DNA of 64,000 nt from Thomasclavelia ramosa DSM 1402 (GTDB taxonomy: Bacteria > Bacillota_I > Bacilli_A > Erysipelotrichales > Coprobacillaceae). The stretch is from contig NZ_CP036346.1 in the NCBI RefSeq assembly GCF_014131695.1, positions 3,038,001-3,102,000 on the forward strand. The letters are read 5' to 3'. The notes below the pieces were generated by a model. That model saw only the letters and a program-made list of their open reading frames with translations. It made no database searches and was not told the DNA's origin. Shown one piece after another: positions 34,470-45,112 of this stretch; the first letter of the stretch is position 1, and each line of letters begins with the position of its first letter. The position numbers were made by a program, and so were the translations under genes.

Positions 34470-36386
34470 ATGAGAAGGAAGCAAGAAGAATTGATCAATT
34501 ATTTATATACTCATAATGAAAAAGTTACAGCAAATATTCTTTCAAAAGCATTAAATCTCTCTATTCGAACAATTAAATCATATATTGCCGAATTAAACAT
34601 GAATTATCCTAGCTTGATTTCTTCTAGCAATCGTGGTTATGTCATCGATAAAGTAAAAGCTAACTCACTACTTCAATATAAAGACGATATTCCTCAGGAC
34701 TATGAAAGCAGATGTATTTATATCATAAAAAAGACGCTTTTAGAAAAGCAGGACTATATTGATATTTTTGATTTATGTGAGGAATTATTCATTAGCTATA
34801 GTACTTTAAAAAAAGATATTTATAAAATGAATACTTCATTTGCAAATTTTAAAATTACTTTTTCTAGTGAAAATAATAAACTTCATGTTGGAGGTTCTGA
34901 ACAAAATAAACGTAAACTAATTAGCCATGTGATGTCAGAAGAAGTAAGCGGAAATTTTCTTAACTTAACTTTGCTACAAGAAAGTTTCCCAGATTATGAT
35001 CTTGATGATGCCTGCACCCTAATCAAAGATATTTGCAAACAGCATCACTACTATCTTAACGATTTTTCTTGTGTTAATTTTATTTTGCATGTAACTATTA
35101 TGGTTAGTCGAATCAACCATGGTAATCACATTATTAACAATAATGAATTAATTCAAGTTACTAATAAAAATGATGAAAAAATAGCTAAAGAACTATGCCT
35201 AGCCTTAGAACAAGTCTTTAATGTCTCTTTTAACTCATCAGAAATACTTGAAATCTATATTCTCTTTAAAAATAATGCAAATTATATAAATGATGAAAAC
35301 GAAAATGTTTCTTTATTAGTATCAGATGAAATTATTCAAATTACCAAAAATATCATAAAAAATGTTGATGAACATTTCTTTATTAATCTTGACTCCGATA
35401 ATTTTATAACTCCTTTTATGCTACATCTAAAAAACCTTAAAAATAGATTAATAAAAAACAATCTTCTTAAAAATCCAATGCTTGATTCTATTAAAATATC
35501 ATGCCCAACTATATATGATATCTCAACGTTTATTGCTTATCAGCTGACATTATCATTTCATGAAAACGTCAATGAGGATGAAATAGCCTTCATTGCTTTA
35601 CATGTAGGAACAGAGATAGAAAGACAAAAAAAAGAAGAAACAAAAGTATCCTGTCTCCTATTATGTCCTGAATATTTAAATATCACTAGTACTTTACACA
35701 AAAAAATTATGATGGATTTTGGAGATCAATTAACTATTCAAAAATCAATTTCATTTGAAAATGAGATCCTAGGGAATAATTTTGATCTTCTTATCACTAC
35801 TGTTCCTGTTTTAGAATCTACAAACTACTTTACCGTATTATTACCACCATTCCCAATGAGCTATGAGAAAAATAAGATTTTAGATGCAATCATTAGAATA
35901 GAGAACACTAAAAAAAGTCAAATTCTTACTAATAATCTTAATTTTTATTTTAATGAAAAACTTTTTTATTCAATGAATGAAGATATTAGTAAATCCGCTG
36001 TTATTAACGAACTAGCAGAACGAATGATTAATCTAGGCTATGTAGAAGAAAACTTTAAAGAAGAGATATGGAAAAGAGAAACAGCAAGTTCTACAGCTTT
36101 TATGAATATTGCCATTCCACATCCTATGAAAATGAGCGCTTATAAAACTAGTATAGGAGTGGTAATTAGTCATAAAGGAATTGACTGGGGAAACCAGCAT
36201 TTTGTCAATGTAGTTTTTATGATTGCTTTTAATAAAATAGATAACAAACATTTTCATGCATTGTATGAATCTCTAGTATTATTATTTAATGAACCAATTG
36301 TAATATCAGAAATAAAAAAATGTAAGAACTTTAATGATTTTAAAGATATCGTTATAAAAAACTATTTAAAATTCAATGAACGATAA
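34470..36386 (+). CDS. LicR/MtlR-type PRD transcriptional activator with PTS IIA domain
   Basis: 638 aa. N-terminal HTH (EELINYLYTHNEKVTANILSK, SIRTIKSYI), second HTH (~85-125), PRD1 (~170-270), PRD2 (~290-390, around FIAYQLTLSFHENVNEDEIA), an EIIB-like stretch (~395-480, with CLLLCPEYLN) and a C-terminal EIIA-Fru-like domain with the phospho-His in MNIAIPHPMK (~545). Such activators respond to PTS phosphorylation: active when the substrate drains phosphate from IIB, and dampened by HPr when glucose is present. It is divergent from the IIB-IIC-IIA-GH1 operon and surely controls it. Spaced AAGGA precedes the ATG. Confidence 0.9.
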   Translation: MRRKQEELINYLYTHNEKVTANILSKALNLSIRTIKSYIAELNMNYPSLISSSNRGYVIDKVKANSLLQYKDDIPQDYESRCIYIIKKTLLEKQDYIDIFDLCEELFISYSTLKKDIYKMNTSFANFKITFSSENNKLHVGGSEQNKRKLISHVMSEEVSGNFLNLTLLQESFPDYDLDDACTLIKDICKQHHYYLNDFSCVNFILHVTIMVSRINHGNHIINNNELIQVTNKNDEKIAKELCLALEQVFNVSFNSSEILEIYILFKNNANYINDENENVSLLVSDEIIQITKNIIKNVDEHFFINLDSDNFITPFMLHLKNLKNRLIKNNLLKNPMLDSIKISCPTIYDISTFIAYQLTLSFHENVNEDEIAFIALHVGTEIERQKKEETKVSCLLLCPEYLNITSTLHKKIMMDFGDQLTIQKSISFENEILGNNFDLLITTVPVLESTNYFTVLLPPFPMSYEKNKILDAIIRIENTKKSQILTNNLNFYFNEKLFYSMNEDISKSAVINELAERMINLGYVEENFKEEIWKRETASSTAFMNIAIPHPMKMSAYKTSIGVVISHKGIDWGNQHFVNVVFMIAFNKIDNKHFHALYESLVLLFNEPIVISEIKKCKNFNDFKDIVIKNYLKFNER

Positions 36387-36421
36387 AAAAGATACCAGTA
36401 TCAACACACTAGTATCTTTTT
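36385..36421. terminator. Bidirectional terminator between PRD activator and GH4 genes
   Basis: AAAAAAGATAC and GTATCTTTTT arms with a partly paired inner stem, between converging genes. Confidence 0.8.
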
Positions 36422-36437
36422 AAATAGTTTTAACATC

Positions 36438-37805
<1,368 letters not shown>

Positions 37806-37923
37806 TTAGAAACCCTCTATGCATCCAATATAAATAACATTCGCGCTAAATATATATTTATATTCCATGACCCCCAAGAGAGTTAATTTATTTTTTGCTG
37901 CACTAAGATCTTAATGTACCTTT

Positions 37924-37951
37924 ATTGTAATATAAATAATTTTTGATTCAA
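37924..37951 (-). promoter_or_regulatory. Promoter in the long leader of the GH4 gene
   Basis: -35 TTGAAT (37946-37951), 16-base spacer, -10 TACAAT (37924-37929), giving a leader of about 145 bases before the GH4 start. The 321-base gap contains no gene. A TGCACA-AGATC-TGTGCA dyad (37995-38011) lies upstream and could be a regulator site, but it is short. Confidence 0.45.
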
Positions 37952-38035
37952 CATCTTAAGCGTATTTAAAGAAGAGGTTCACATTTATATCCTTTGCACA
38001 AGATCTGTGCATAAGTACAGTAAATATTAATAAAA

Positions 38036-38062
38036 AACCCTTAAAATTAAACTTCAAGGGTT
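38036..38062 (-). terminator. Terminator of the RpiR-family gene
   Basis: AACCCTT / AAGGGTT hairpin with TTTTTTATT on the minus strand, 29 bases past the stop. Confidence 0.75.
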
Positions 38063-38090
38063 CTCAAACTTAAAATTGTGCAGAAATATT

Positions 38091-38849
38091 TTACTCATCT
38101 AAATTATCCAGATAATCTAGATATTTAAGAAATAAAATTTCTACTGTATTAAAATATGCTGAAGTCGTTTCATAGGTACGATTATTAAATCTTTTGTATT
38201 GATCTGTAATTACATACAAACTTTTATCAGCAAGCCGCGCTAGTGTATTATTATTTAGTTTAGTGATAGAAACAATATAAGTACCTTTATTTTTCAATGT
38301 TTTCATTGCCTCAATTGCCATTTCATTTTCACCAGATACAGAAATAAAAATCATTACATCCTGTTCTCCTAAACCGTTAATAGTCATCTTTAATTCACTT
38401 TTACCATATAAGGTGACGAAAAATACTTTAGTTTGAAGAAAAACTCTTTTAATCATTTCGGCTACTGTATTTTGTGTCTCACCAGTTCCAAAGACAAAGA
38501 GCCTACGTGCGTGATGTATATGTTCAAAGAGGTCATCAAGATCGCTATCTTTAGTTAGTTCCATACTTTTTAGATAATTATTACAAATTTCATCAAGCAT
38601 TCCATCATTCTTTACTTGAACCTGCTGACATTCTAATTTTAAACGCATCTTAAATTCACGAAATCCCTCAAAAGATATCTTTTGGCTAAATCTTGAAATT
38701 GTTGCCCGTGATATGTTACAACGTTTAGATAATTCATCAATAGATATTTCACAGCACTCTTTTTTATGGGCTAATATATATTTCCAAATCATTAAATCAT
38801 TTTCATTTAAATCATCATAATACTGATTTACCAGTTCTTCTAATTGCAT
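38091..38849 (-). CDS. RpiR-family transcriptional regulator
   Basis: 252 aa. N-terminal HTH_6 domain (NDLMIWKYILAHKKECCEI, CNISRATISRFSQKISFEGF) and a C-terminal SIS domain (~110-240) with the sugar-phosphate loop FVFGTGETQNT and MIFISVSGENEM. RpiR proteins sense phosphosugars through SIS. It precedes the GH4 6-phospho-alpha-glucosidase gene on the same strand (like GlvR with GlvA), so control of that gene by a phosphorylated disaccharide is likely. Strong GGAGG; monocistronic because a terminator follows. Confidence 0.9.
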   Translation of the reverse strand: MQLEELVNQYYDDLNENDLMIWKYILAHKKECCEISIDELSKRCNISRATISRFSQKISFEGFREFKMRLKLECQQVQVKNDGMLDEICNNYLKSMELTKDSDLDDLFEHIHHARRLFVFGTGETQNTVAEMIKRVFLQTKVFFVTLYGKSELKMTINGLGEQDVMIFISVSGENEMAIEAMKTLKNKGTYIVSITKLNNNTLARLADKSLYVITDQYKRFNNRTYETTSAYFNTVEILFLKYLDYLDNLDE

Positions 38850-39014
38850 AGTTTTACCTCCTGCACCATCATTTTAACATATTGTTCAACCAAGCGATAA
38901 AGGAAATAATCAAATATTTGAACAATTAAATTTTTTAAACTAAAATAAGAAGATTTTTATAGACAGTATCACTAAATAATGACATAATATTTAAGGTTAA
39001 AAAGGAGGACATGT

Positions 39015-40283
39015 ATGTCTAATAAACGGATTATTCAAGTTGAGGATAAAGTCCCAGGAAAATTACTGATTCCATTATCATTACAACATATGTTTGCAAT
39101 GTTTGGTGCCAGTGTTTTAGTACCTTTCTTATTTGGGATAAATCCAGCTATCGTCTTATTCATGAACGGTATTGGAACGTTATTATTTATTGTTATTACA
39201 AAAGGGAAAGCCCCTGCCTATCTAGGTTCTAGCTTCGCTTTTATTGCTCCAGCAAATATTGTCATTTCTAAATTTGGCTACCCTTATGCTTTGGGGGGAT
39301 TCGTAGCAGTCGGATTTTGCGGCTGTTTATTAGCCTTAATTATTAAAAAATGTGGGACAAAATGGATCGATATTGTTTTACCACCAGCTGCAATGGGACC
39401 AGTAGTTGCATTAATTGGATTAGAATTAAGTGCTACTGCTGCAAATAATGCAGGCTTGATTGGTGATAATATTCAGATGGCCAATGTTTGGGTATTTTTA
39501 ATTACTCTAGGAGTTGCAATTTTTGGAAATATTTGTTTTAGAAAATTTTTAAGTGTCATTCCAATTCTTATTGCAATTATCTGTGGATATATTGCAGCAA
39601 TTTGTTTTGGATTAGTAGATTTTACAACTGTAGCAAATGCTCCACTATTTGCAATACCTAATTTCTCAACTCCAAAATTTGATATTAACGCTATCTTGAT
39701 GATCTTACCAGTTCTTCTTGTAATTACTTCAGAACATATCGGTCATCAAATTGTTACAGGAAAAATAATCGGTAAAAACCTGTTAGAAGACCCTGGATTA
39801 CATCGTTCTTTATTTGGTGATAATTTTTCAACTATGATTTCAGGATTTATCGGTTCTGTTCCAACAACTACATATGGTGAAAATATTGGGGTTATGGCTA
39901 TCACCGGTGTATATAGTGTTCAAGTAATTGCAGGTGCAGCTGTTCTTTCTATTATTTGTTCATTCGTAGGACCCTTATCAGCACTAATTCAAACTATTCC
40001 TGGACCGGTTATTGGTGGAATCAGTTTCTTACTATATGGAATGATTGGTACTAGTGGATTAAGAATTTTAGTTGATCAAAAAGTTGATTACGCAACTAAT
40101 AAAAACCTTATCTTAACTTCAGTTGTTTTTGTTACAGGATTAAGCAGTATTACGCTAAGCTTTGGTGGTGTCGAATTAACTGGAATGGTGCTAGCTTGTA
40201 TTGTTGCTATGATTCTTTCACTAACTTTCTACTTATTAGATAAATTCAATTTGACTAATGATACTGCTGAGGAAAATAATTAA
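39015..40283 (+). CDS. uraA: Uracil/xanthine permease (NCS2 family)
   Basis: 422 aa, about 14 helices. N-terminal signature LSLQHMFAMFGASVLVPFLFGI (His in helix 1 contacts the base; shown in two parts as LSLQHMFAMFG and ASVLVPFLFGI), the SEHIGHQ segment near 244 with the essential Glu, and PTTTYGENIGVMAITGVYS near 276-294 with the second base-binding Glu. These are the markers of proton-uracil symporters. AAGGAGG RBS; promoter TAGACA-N17-CATAAT upstream. Monocistronic. I looked for a PyrR attenuator between promoter and start and there is no room for one. Confidence 0.9.
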   Translation: MSNKRIIQVEDKVPGKLLIPLSLQHMFAMFGASVLVPFLFGINPAIVLFMNGIGTLLFIVITKGKAPAYLGSSFAFIAPANIVISKFGYPYALGGFVAVGFCGCLLALIIKKCGTKWIDIVLPPAAMGPVVALIGLELSATAANNAGLIGDNIQMANVWVFLITLGVAIFGNICFRKFLSVIPILIAIICGYIAAICFGLVDFTTVANAPLFAIPNFSTPKFDINAILMILPVLLVITSEHIGHQIVTGKIIGKNLLEDPGLHRSLFGDNFSTMISGFIGSVPTTTYGENIGVMAITGVYSVQVIAGAAVLSIICSFVGPLSALIQTIPGPVIGGISFLLYGMIGTSGLRILVDQKVDYATNKNLILTSVVFVTGLSSITLSFGGVELTGMVLACIVAMILSLTFYLLDKFNLTNDTAEENN

Positions 40284-40300
40284 TAATTTATTTAAAGGAA

Positions 40301-40333
40301 CATCTCGATTTATATTTGAGATGCTCTTTTTTT
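40301..40333 (+). terminator. Terminator of uraA
   Basis: CATCTC / GAGATG hairpin with CTCTTTTTTT tail, 18 bases after the stop. Confidence 0.85.
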
Positions 40334-40466
40334 GTTGTAATTATTTGCTATTTATATTGCGTTAAAGCATACTTTAAGATGTAAGATATAATTGATTTAG
40401 CTTTTAGCCTACAATAAATAGTGCTAAAATTAAATTATACAAGGACATAATATCATGGAGGTAATT

Positions 40467-41570
40467 ATGGAAAAAGCAAAAGTTTATTATTGTGATATGC
40501 ATACAGGAAGAATGAATCTTCCTGAAAAACTGAAGTTTTTAATGAAGAAAGCAGGTTTTGAAGAAATTGACTTTAAAAACAAATACACTGCTATCAAAGT
40601 ACATTTCGGAGAACCCGGTAATTTAGCTTTTTTACGCCCAAATTACGCTAAAGCTGTTGCTGACTATGTAAAAGAATTGGGTGGAAAAGCTTTCGTAACT
40701 GATTGTAATACTCTATATGTGGGAGGAAGAAAAAATGCACTAGATCATTTAGACAGTGCTTATTCTAATGGCTACAATCCTTTCCAAACCGGAGTTCACA
40801 CAATCATTGCTGATGGTTTAAAAGGAACAGATGAAGAAATCGTTCCAATCAATGGAGAATATGTTAAAGAAGCAAAAATTGGTCAAGCGATTATGGATGC
40901 TGATATTATCATTTCGTTAAATCACTTTAAAGGACACGAATTGACTGGATTTGGTGGTGCTTTGAAAAATTTAGGTATGGGATGTGGTTCCCGTGCTGGT
41001 AAAATGGAAATGCACAGTGCTGGCAAACCTGTCGTTGAGCAAGATAAGTGTATTGGCTGTGGACAATGTATTAAAATTTGTGCTCATAACGGGACAAGTA
41101 TTACTGATCACAAAGCCTCTATCGATCATGATAAATGTGTTGGATGCGGTCGCTGTATTGGAGTCTGTCCTAAAGATGCAATCGTTGCCAGCATGGATGA
41201 AGCTAATGACATTTTAAACTATAAGATTGCTGAATATACTAAAGCAGTTGTGCAAGATCGACCATGTTTTCATATTTCATTGGTTATTGATGTATCACCT
41301 TATTGTGATTGTCATAGTGAAAATGATATTGCCATCGTCCCTGATGTCGGAATGTTTGCCTCATTTGATCCCGTTGCTTTAGATATGGCTTGTGCTGATG
41401 CTGTTAATAAACAGCCTGCTATTGCAAATAGTTTGTTAGATAAACATGGTCATCATCATCATGATCACTTTACAGACGTATCACCTGAAACAAACTGGAA
41501 ATCTTGTTTAGAACATGGTGAAAAAATTGGAATCGGAACTCGTGAATACGAACTCATTGAAATAAAATAG
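40467..41570 (+). CDS. DUF362 protein with two 4Fe-4S ferredoxin motifs
   Basis: 367 aa. The N-terminal two thirds are DUF362 (MEKAKVYYCDMHTGRMN, AIKVHFGEPGNLAFLRP, DADIIISLNHFKGHELTGFG). Two ferredoxin clusters are inserted at ~192-235: CIGCGQCIKIC and CVGCGRCIGVCP. The end of DUF362 follows, and a His-rich stretch (HGHHHHDHF) sits near the C-terminus, possibly a metal site. Such proteins are found in anaerobes and their electron-transfer partner is unknown. The ATG at 40467 is supported by GGAGG; an in-frame ATG four codons earlier overlaps that site. Confidence 0.88.
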   Translation: MEKAKVYYCDMHTGRMNLPEKLKFLMKKAGFEEIDFKNKYTAIKVHFGEPGNLAFLRPNYAKAVADYVKELGGKAFVTDCNTLYVGGRKNALDHLDSAYSNGYNPFQTGVHTIIADGLKGTDEEIVPINGEYVKEAKIGQAIMDADIIISLNHFKGHELTGFGGALKNLGMGCGSRAGKMEMHSAGKPVVEQDKCIGCGQCIKICAHNGTSITDHKASIDHDKCVGCGRCIGVCPKDAIVASMDEANDILNYKIAEYTKAVVQDRPCFHISLVIDVSPYCDCHSENDIAIVPDVGMFASFDPVALDMACADAVNKQPAIANSLLDKHGHHHHDHFTDVSPETNWKSCLEHGEKIGIGTREYELIEIK

Positions 41571-41571
41571 T

Positions 41572-41598
41572 AAAAAAGATCATTACGATCTTTTTTTA
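41572..41598. terminator. Bidirectional terminator after the DUF362 gene
   Basis: AAAAAAGATC-attac-GATCTTTTTTT, shared by the converging XRE gene. Confidence 0.85.
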
Positions 41599-42699
41599 AA
41601 TATCTCCATAACGATAGATAGGATACTCAGAATAACTAATTCCTCCAGTTTGAACATAACGGTTAATATTAACCAATTCATATGATTGCTCAGCGGTTAT
41701 TATATTTACGATAACATTTATCTCACTACCATTAGATAAGTCTTTTGATAATTTTATCTTTTTTTGCTTATCTAAAGTTGTATTAGTTTGACCAATTTTT
41801 TCATAATTATTATTTTTAATTTTATTAATAATTATCTCTACTTTATTTGATAAAGTACCACTATAATCAATCTTTTCGTTTTCTAAATAACTATAATCTA
41901 ATTTATAAATCATATTATTTCTAATCAATTTATAATTTTTATCACCTGGAATATAGATATAAATCAAGTGACTCAACAAGTTGTCTAAATGATGTTCTAT
42001 TTCTGAATCCGCATTAATTTTTTCTCCTTTATCACCATTTTTAACCAAAATTTCAAAGTTAGCATAATTCACTAAAGGAATTGTTTCTGTTAAAACAAAA
42101 GTATAAGCATTTTCTTTAGTCATTGGATAAATACTCTGATTATTAAAAACATCAACAATACAGATATTTACTTGAGTTATATCTGTATAATTATTTAAAA
42201 CGCATTTATAATTAATACTCATTGTCATTTTATCAAAGTCATAACTAATCACTTTAAATGTTGTATTTGAATAATCTATTATATTGTTATCGGTTATTGG
42301 AGTTGTACTATTATTAGGATAAAAAACTACCTCATTAGTTCCCTTTTTAACTAGTATTGCTAATGCAACACATAAACAAAGAGTACAAATAATAATAATT
42401 ATCCAATCACGAATAATCTTTTTTTTATTTTCCTTTTGTAGATTCTCTAACACTAATGATGTTTGTTCATATATCTTATTGATTGAATCAGCTTCTGTTT
42501 CATCATCAAGATCTAATAATTGGGTAATACTTATTTCATAAAATTGACTTATTGTTATCATCATTTTCATGTCTGGTAAACTTAAATCACTTTCCCATTT
42601 AGACACTGTTTGCCTTGATACATTTAATTCACGGCCCAAAGCTTCTTGTGAAATCCCTTTTTCTTGCCTTAGGCTTAGTAGTTTTTTACCAATGCTCAT
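41596..42699 (-). CDS. XRE-family regulator with membrane anchor and extracytoplasmic domain
   Basis: 367 aa. Residues 1-65 are an XRE helix-turn-helix (LSLRQEKGISQEALGRELNVSR first part LSLRQEKGISQEALG; then SRQTVSKWE). A short linker leads to one membrane helix at ~96-115 (IIIIICTLCLCVALAILV), and the remaining ~250 residues would lie outside: a beta-rich, Thr/Asn-rich region without known motif. A membrane-bound repressor that senses an extracellular signal and binds DNA while anchored is the natural reading, but no partner gene is near. GGAGGGATGGG precedes the ATG. Confidence 0.75.
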   Translation of the reverse strand: MSIGKKLLSLRQEKGISQEALGRELNVSRQTVSKWESDLSLPDMKMMITISQFYEISITQLLDLDDETEADSINKIYEQTSLVLENLQKENKKKIIRDWIIIIICTLCLCVALAILVKKGTNEVVFYPNNSTTPITDNNIIDYSNTTFKVISYDFDKMTMSINYKCVLNNYTDITQVNICIVDVFNNQSIYPMTKENAYTFVLTETIPLVNYANFEILVKNGDKGEKINADSEIEHHLDNLLSHLIYIYIPGDKNYKLIRNNMIYKLDYSYLENEKIDYSGTLSNKVEIIINKIKNNNYEKIGQTNTTLDKQKKIKLSKDLSNGSEINVIVNIITAEQSYELVNINRYVQTGGISYSEYPIYRYGDI

Positions 42700-42713
42700 A
42701 ACCCATCCCTCCT

Positions 42714-42728
42714 ATCTATATCATAGAT
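42714..42728. promoter_or_regulatory. Small palindrome upstream of the XRE membrane regulator gene
   Basis: ATCTAT-ATC-ATAGAT, six-base perfect arms, just before the RBS. Placement suggests autoregulation by the XRE protein. The 228 bases from 42700 to 42927 otherwise contain no gene; a long imperfect hairpin around 42851-42923 (AAAAGTGAA ... TTCACTTTT) may end the biotin operon transcript. Confidence 0.4.
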
Positions 42729-42927
42729 ATTTTGTCTTTTTTCGTCTATATCAATCCGTTAACATTTCGCCAATAATGTTAACATGAAAAAAACTGTAAC
42801 TACATATTGATATAACTCCGCTAAAGTAGATAGGAACCGATTATTTATAATTAAAAGTGAATTTGAAATATCTCCCGTTTATTAGATATTAAGTATTAAA
42901 TACCGAGGTATATTTCACTTTTTTATC

Positions 42928-43590
42928 TTAACTTTCTATAATTTGTTCAAACCATTCAATCTTATCAGCTTTTTTGTTTAAATACCCTAAAACTTTATAA
43001 CTACTTAATCTTTCAATCATTATTCGATTATCTTGATGAAGGAGATTGTTACTATCAAAATTATTCATAATAAAACCAAGTACATTTAAATTTAACTGTT
43101 TAGCATATTGAGCCGTTAAAACTGCTCCATTAATACTACCCAAGCCTGATGATGTTACAATTATTAGCGGATAGTTAGCCAGTAACATCACATCACTAAG
43201 CATTATCAATTTATCATCGCGCAGTGGACAAATAATACCACCACTTCCTTCAATAACAACAAAATCATGCTTATTTTCTAAATCTGTCAAATCTGCTTTT
43301 ATAGTATTTAAATCAACTGGTGTATTAGTCTTTTTTGCAGCTAGATGAGGCGCAAATGCTTCTTCATAAACAAAAGATACTTTACAGCTTTCATTTGGCA
43401 GACTTGCATACTGCTTAACAACTTCTAAATCACCTGGTATCAGTACATCATTTTCAACAACGGCACCACTTAAGGCCGCCTTATAATAACCAACCTTATA
43501 CTGTGATTTCAAGGCTTTAACTATTCTTGCACTTACATATGTCTTTCCAACATCTGTCCCTGTTCCAGTAACAAACAAACCTTTAATCAT
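42928..43590 (-). CDS. bioD: Dethiobiotin synthetase
   Basis: 220 aa. N-terminal P-loop GTGTDVGKTYVSA (8-20), KAALSG after strand 2, and VVIEGSGGIICPL (~107-119) with the acidic metal ligand. Forms dethiobiotin from 7,8-diaminopelargonate, CO2 and ATP. Start ATG overlaps the bioB stop (ATGA); translation is probably coupled since its own RBS is weak. Last gene of birA-bioY-bioB-bioD. Confidence 0.92.
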   Translation of the reverse strand: MIKGLFVTGTGTDVGKTYVSARIVKALKSQYKVGYYKAALSGAVVENDVLIPGDLEVVKQYASLPNESCKVSFVYEEAFAPHLAAKKTNTPVDLNTIKADLTDLENKHDFVVIEGSGGIICPLRDDKLIMLSDVMLLANYPLIIVTSSGLGSINGAVLTAQYAKQLNLNVLGFIMNNFDSNNLLHQDNRIMIERLSSYKVLGYLNKKADKIEWFEQIIES

Positions 43591-44546
43591 GGCTTGGCTA
43601 CCCTAAATCCCAATTGCTTAATGATTCTTTGATCTTCAGCAATAGTTATTCCCTGAGTTGTAAGCATATCTCCAGTGATAGCGCCATTAGCACCACTTTT
43701 AAATACATTTATTCCTTTATCATCAAAAAGCCCTCTACCACCAGCCATTCTAATCGTTGCATCAGGAAGAATAAAACGAAAAATGGCAAATATTCTTTCA
43801 ACATCTTCTTTTGATAATGGTTTCAAATGTTCTAACGGTGTTCCTCTAATTGGATTTAGAACATTGATTGGAACCGACTTTATTCCTAAGTCTTTTAATT
43901 CAAAAGCTAGATCAAGTCGATCAAGCCATGATTCTCCCATTCCTACAATTCCGCCACTACAAACCTCCAAACCTGCTAATTTTGCAGCCTTAATTGTTTT
44001 GATTTTTTGCTCGTAACTATGAGTAGTACAAACATTATTAAAGTAGTTACGTGATGTTTCCAAATTATTATGATATCTTTTAACGCCTGTTTCTTTAAGT
44101 TTTTTTAACTCTTCAAAGTTTAATAGTCCTAGTGAAGCACATAAGGATATCGTTGTAGTATCATTAAGTTCTTGATATATTTTTAAAATTTTATTAAATT
44201 CTTGAACATTTAATTTCCGTCCGGATGTCACAATAGAAAAACGTTCGACACCTTGCTTTTGATTATGTAGGGCTATTGCTTTAATTTCACTAATTTTCAA
44301 CAAATTATAAATATCAATTCCAGTTTGATAATAAACTGATTGAGCACAATATTTACAATTCTCACTACACCGCCCGCTTTTACCATTAATAATTGAACAA
44401 AGATCAAATGTACTACCACAATAGCTTCTTCTAATTAGTTCAGCCCCTTGCTTTAAAGTCCCTAGATCATAATCTATCAGCATCTTAGCTTCTGCTTTAC
44501 TAATTTCATAACCAGCCATAATTTGTGCAATGAGCTTCTCTAACAT
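43587..44546 (-). CDS. bioB: Biotin synthase
   Basis: 319 aa radical-SAM enzyme with CSENCKYCAQS (~59-69), the Cx3Cx2C that holds the 4Fe-4S cluster, and the BioB-specific stretches YHNNLETS (~156-163) and IRMAGGR (~276-282, Arg for the 2Fe-2S sulfur donor). It inserts sulfur into dethiobiotin. The start overlaps the bioY stop by seven bases, with GAGGAGAA upstream. bioA and bioF are absent from the operon, see bioY. Confidence 0.95.
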   Translation of the reverse strand: MLEKLIAQIMAGYEISKAEAKMLIDYDLGTLKQGAELIRRSYCGSTFDLCSIINGKSGRCSENCKYCAQSVYYQTGIDIYNLLKISEIKAIALHNQKQGVERFSIVTSGRKLNVQEFNKILKIYQELNDTTTISLCASLGLLNFEELKKLKETGVKRYHNNLETSRNYFNNVCTTHSYEQKIKTIKAAKLAGLEVCSGGIVGMGESWLDRLDLAFELKDLGIKSVPINVLNPIRGTPLEHLKPLSKEDVERIFAIFRFILPDATIRMAGGRGLFDDKGINVFKSGANGAITGDMLTTQGITIAEDQRIIKQLGFRVAKP

Positions 44547-45112
44547 TGTATTCTCCTCTTTTTAAAAATCTTTTCAAATCTAATTCCTGTCCCGACTGCT
44601 AAAAAACTTAAAAATAAGTCACCTGGTAAATCTAAAGGAAAACATGAGAGCAAAACTAGTTTCCAAGTTATTGGAGTTCCAGTATAGTAATTCAAAATGA
44701 TATATTTATAGCCAAGTCCAATCATATAAGTGGCCAAAAGACCACTCAATACTGCCAAAACATATTTTTTTGCTGCTATTTCATTAGTTTTTTCACATAT
44801 TATGCCTGTAACATACGCTCCTGCAATAAAACCAATTAAATAACCAAAACTAGGTCTAACAATATACGCTAAACCTCCACCGGCCGCAAATATTGGTAAT
44901 CCTAGTAATCCAATTACAACATACAGTAATACTGCCAATGCTCCTAATTTTGAGCCTAATAAAATTCCAGCTAGCAAAACAAAGAAAAATTGTAATGTAA
45001 AATAATCCATGAAAGGTACCGGAATCTGTATAAATGCTCCGATTGTAATTAGAGCCGTAAAAATTGCACAATAGGTTATTTTCTTTGTTGTTAGTAACTT
45101 ATTCTGCTCCAT
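44540..45112 (-). CDS. bioY: Biotin transporter S-component BioY
   Basis: 190 aa, six helices. N-terminal YCAIFTALITIGAFIQIPVP with the FTALITIGAFIQIPVP signature, GGLAYIVRPSFGYLIGFIAG (the biotin-site region with conserved Pro-x-x-G-Y) and DLPGDLFLSF near the end, which are standard for BioY. Takes up biotin, with a shared ECF module or alone. The ATG overlaps the birA tail by 14 bases and has AGGAGG upstream. Together with bioB and bioD it suggests the cell imports biotin or its precursors. Confidence 0.95.
   Translation of the reverse strand: MEQNKLLTTKKITYCAIFTALITIGAFIQIPVPFMDYFTLQFFFVLLAGILLGSKLGALAVLLYVVIGLLGLPIFAAGGGLAYIVRPSFGYLIGFIAGAYVTGIICEKTNEIAAKKYVLAVLSGLLATYMIGLGYKYIILNYYTGTPITWKLVLLSCFPLDLPGDLFLSFLAVGTGIRFEKIFKKRRIQC

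Noticed and set aside
37995-38011. TGCACA-N5-TGTGCA dyad as a third copy of the PTS operator at 34.37-34.40 kb
   Set aside because: The spacer is five bases rather than one and flanks do not match, so it is probably unrelated.
38850-39014. PyrR-type attenuator before the uracil permease gene
   Set aside because: Only about 20 bases separate the likely -10 box from the start codon, with no antiterminator hairpins.
42851-42923. Riboswitch-like long hairpin after bioD
   Set aside because: Arms pair only at the ends (AAAAGTGAA/TTCACTTTT); it is at most a weak terminator of the biotin operon and has no riboswitch core.
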